The notes beneath the pieces are model-generated. The model was not told where the DNA came from, ran no database searches, and saw only the letters and a program-made list of their open reading frames with translations. From DASZYF01 sp035545535 (GTDB lineage: Bacteria; Actinomycetota; Actinomycetes; Mycobacteriales; CAJCIY01), in assembly GCA_035545535.1 (NCBI GenBank), contig DASZYF010000036.1, positions 1 to 20,742 on the forward strand: a stretch of DNA of 20,742 nt. The letters are read 5' to 3'. Below are positions 20,654 to 20,742 of the stretch, one piece after another (the stretch's first letter is position 1; each line of letters opens with the position of its first letter). Both the position numbers and the translations under genes were made by a program.

Positions 20654-20742
20654 CTATCTCGGCGTATCGGCTACTGCGGGTCGCCGGTCGTACCGTCGGG
20701 CGAGCGAGTCGAGGCCGGCGAGGTGCGCGCGCACCCGCGTTC
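20654..20742 (-). CDS. 3' end of a minus-strand gene, product unknown (cut by window edge)
   Basis: In one minus-strand frame the last 28 codons read RVRAHLAGLDSLARRYDRRP then AVADTPR and a TAG at 20656-20654. Most third codon positions near the window edge are G or C, as in the real genes here, while the two other frames look worse. The fragment is too short to assign a family. Its place next to the tmRNA makes a mobile-element gene possible, but that is a guess. Confidence 0.4.
   Translation of the reverse strand, partial: TRVRAHLAGLDSLARRYDRRPAVADTPR

Noticed and set aside
1..20742. CRISPR array, insertion sequence, tRNA or rRNA genes
   Set aside because: I found no spaced direct-repeat array, no transposase with terminal repeats, and no cloverleaf other than the tmRNA.

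Overview
The window is GC-rich chromosomal DNA of an actinobacterium (Actinomycetota). Start codons are often GTG or TTG, coding density is very high, several genes look leaderless, and the order prfB ... ftsE-ftsX-smpB is the one known from mycobacteria and streptomycetes. An actinobacterial-type tmRNA gene (ssrA) lies near the right edge. I cannot name the genus from sequence alone.

Layout. 1-3110: housekeeping and accessory genes: the 5' part of a dodecin gene (minus), a FmdB-type zinc-ribbon protein, a family 2 glycosyltransferase with TPR-like repeats (minus), a zinc alcohol dehydrogenase (plus) and a START/SRPBCC protein (minus). 3220-7549: a tightly packed Tad/Flp pilus operon, tadA-tadB-tadC-small pilin-tadE-tadE-like-tadG-like, in which every junction is a 1-4 base overlap or a 3-base gap. 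7580-8846: a YCII-domain protein (minus), a divergent MarR regulator whose start lies inside a perfect inverted repeat, and a small helix-turn-helix protein. 8893-13609: the conserved core, with release factor 2, a SnoaL/NTF2-like plus phosphotransferase fusion, FtsE, FtsX and SmpB. 13609-15254: a membrane protein of unknown function and an amidohydrolase-2 protein, both translationally coupled behind smpB. 15301-16745: a small acidic protein, an ArsC-family thiol protein and a mercaptopyruvate-type sulfurtransferase. 16742-19863 (minus): a hybrid histidine kinase followed by a receiver/HD-GYP response regulator, probably acting on c-di-GMP. 20004-20396: ssrA and a strong hairpin behind it. 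20397-20742: a gene-poor stretch with repeats resembling the tmRNA T-arm and the last codons of a minus-strand gene. This looks like the edge of an integration hotspot.

How parts fit together. RF2, SmpB and tmRNA end or rescue translation. FtsE/FtsX regulate cell-wall hydrolysis at division. The Tad genes would build a surface pilus but lack a prepilin peptidase here. Points most worth checking are the 8-codon tmRNA tag (ANDYALAA), the degenerate T-arm copies beyond ssrA, the smpB-linked unknown operon, the probable MarR autoregulatory operator, and the regular placement of -10-like boxes 6-8 bases before start codons.
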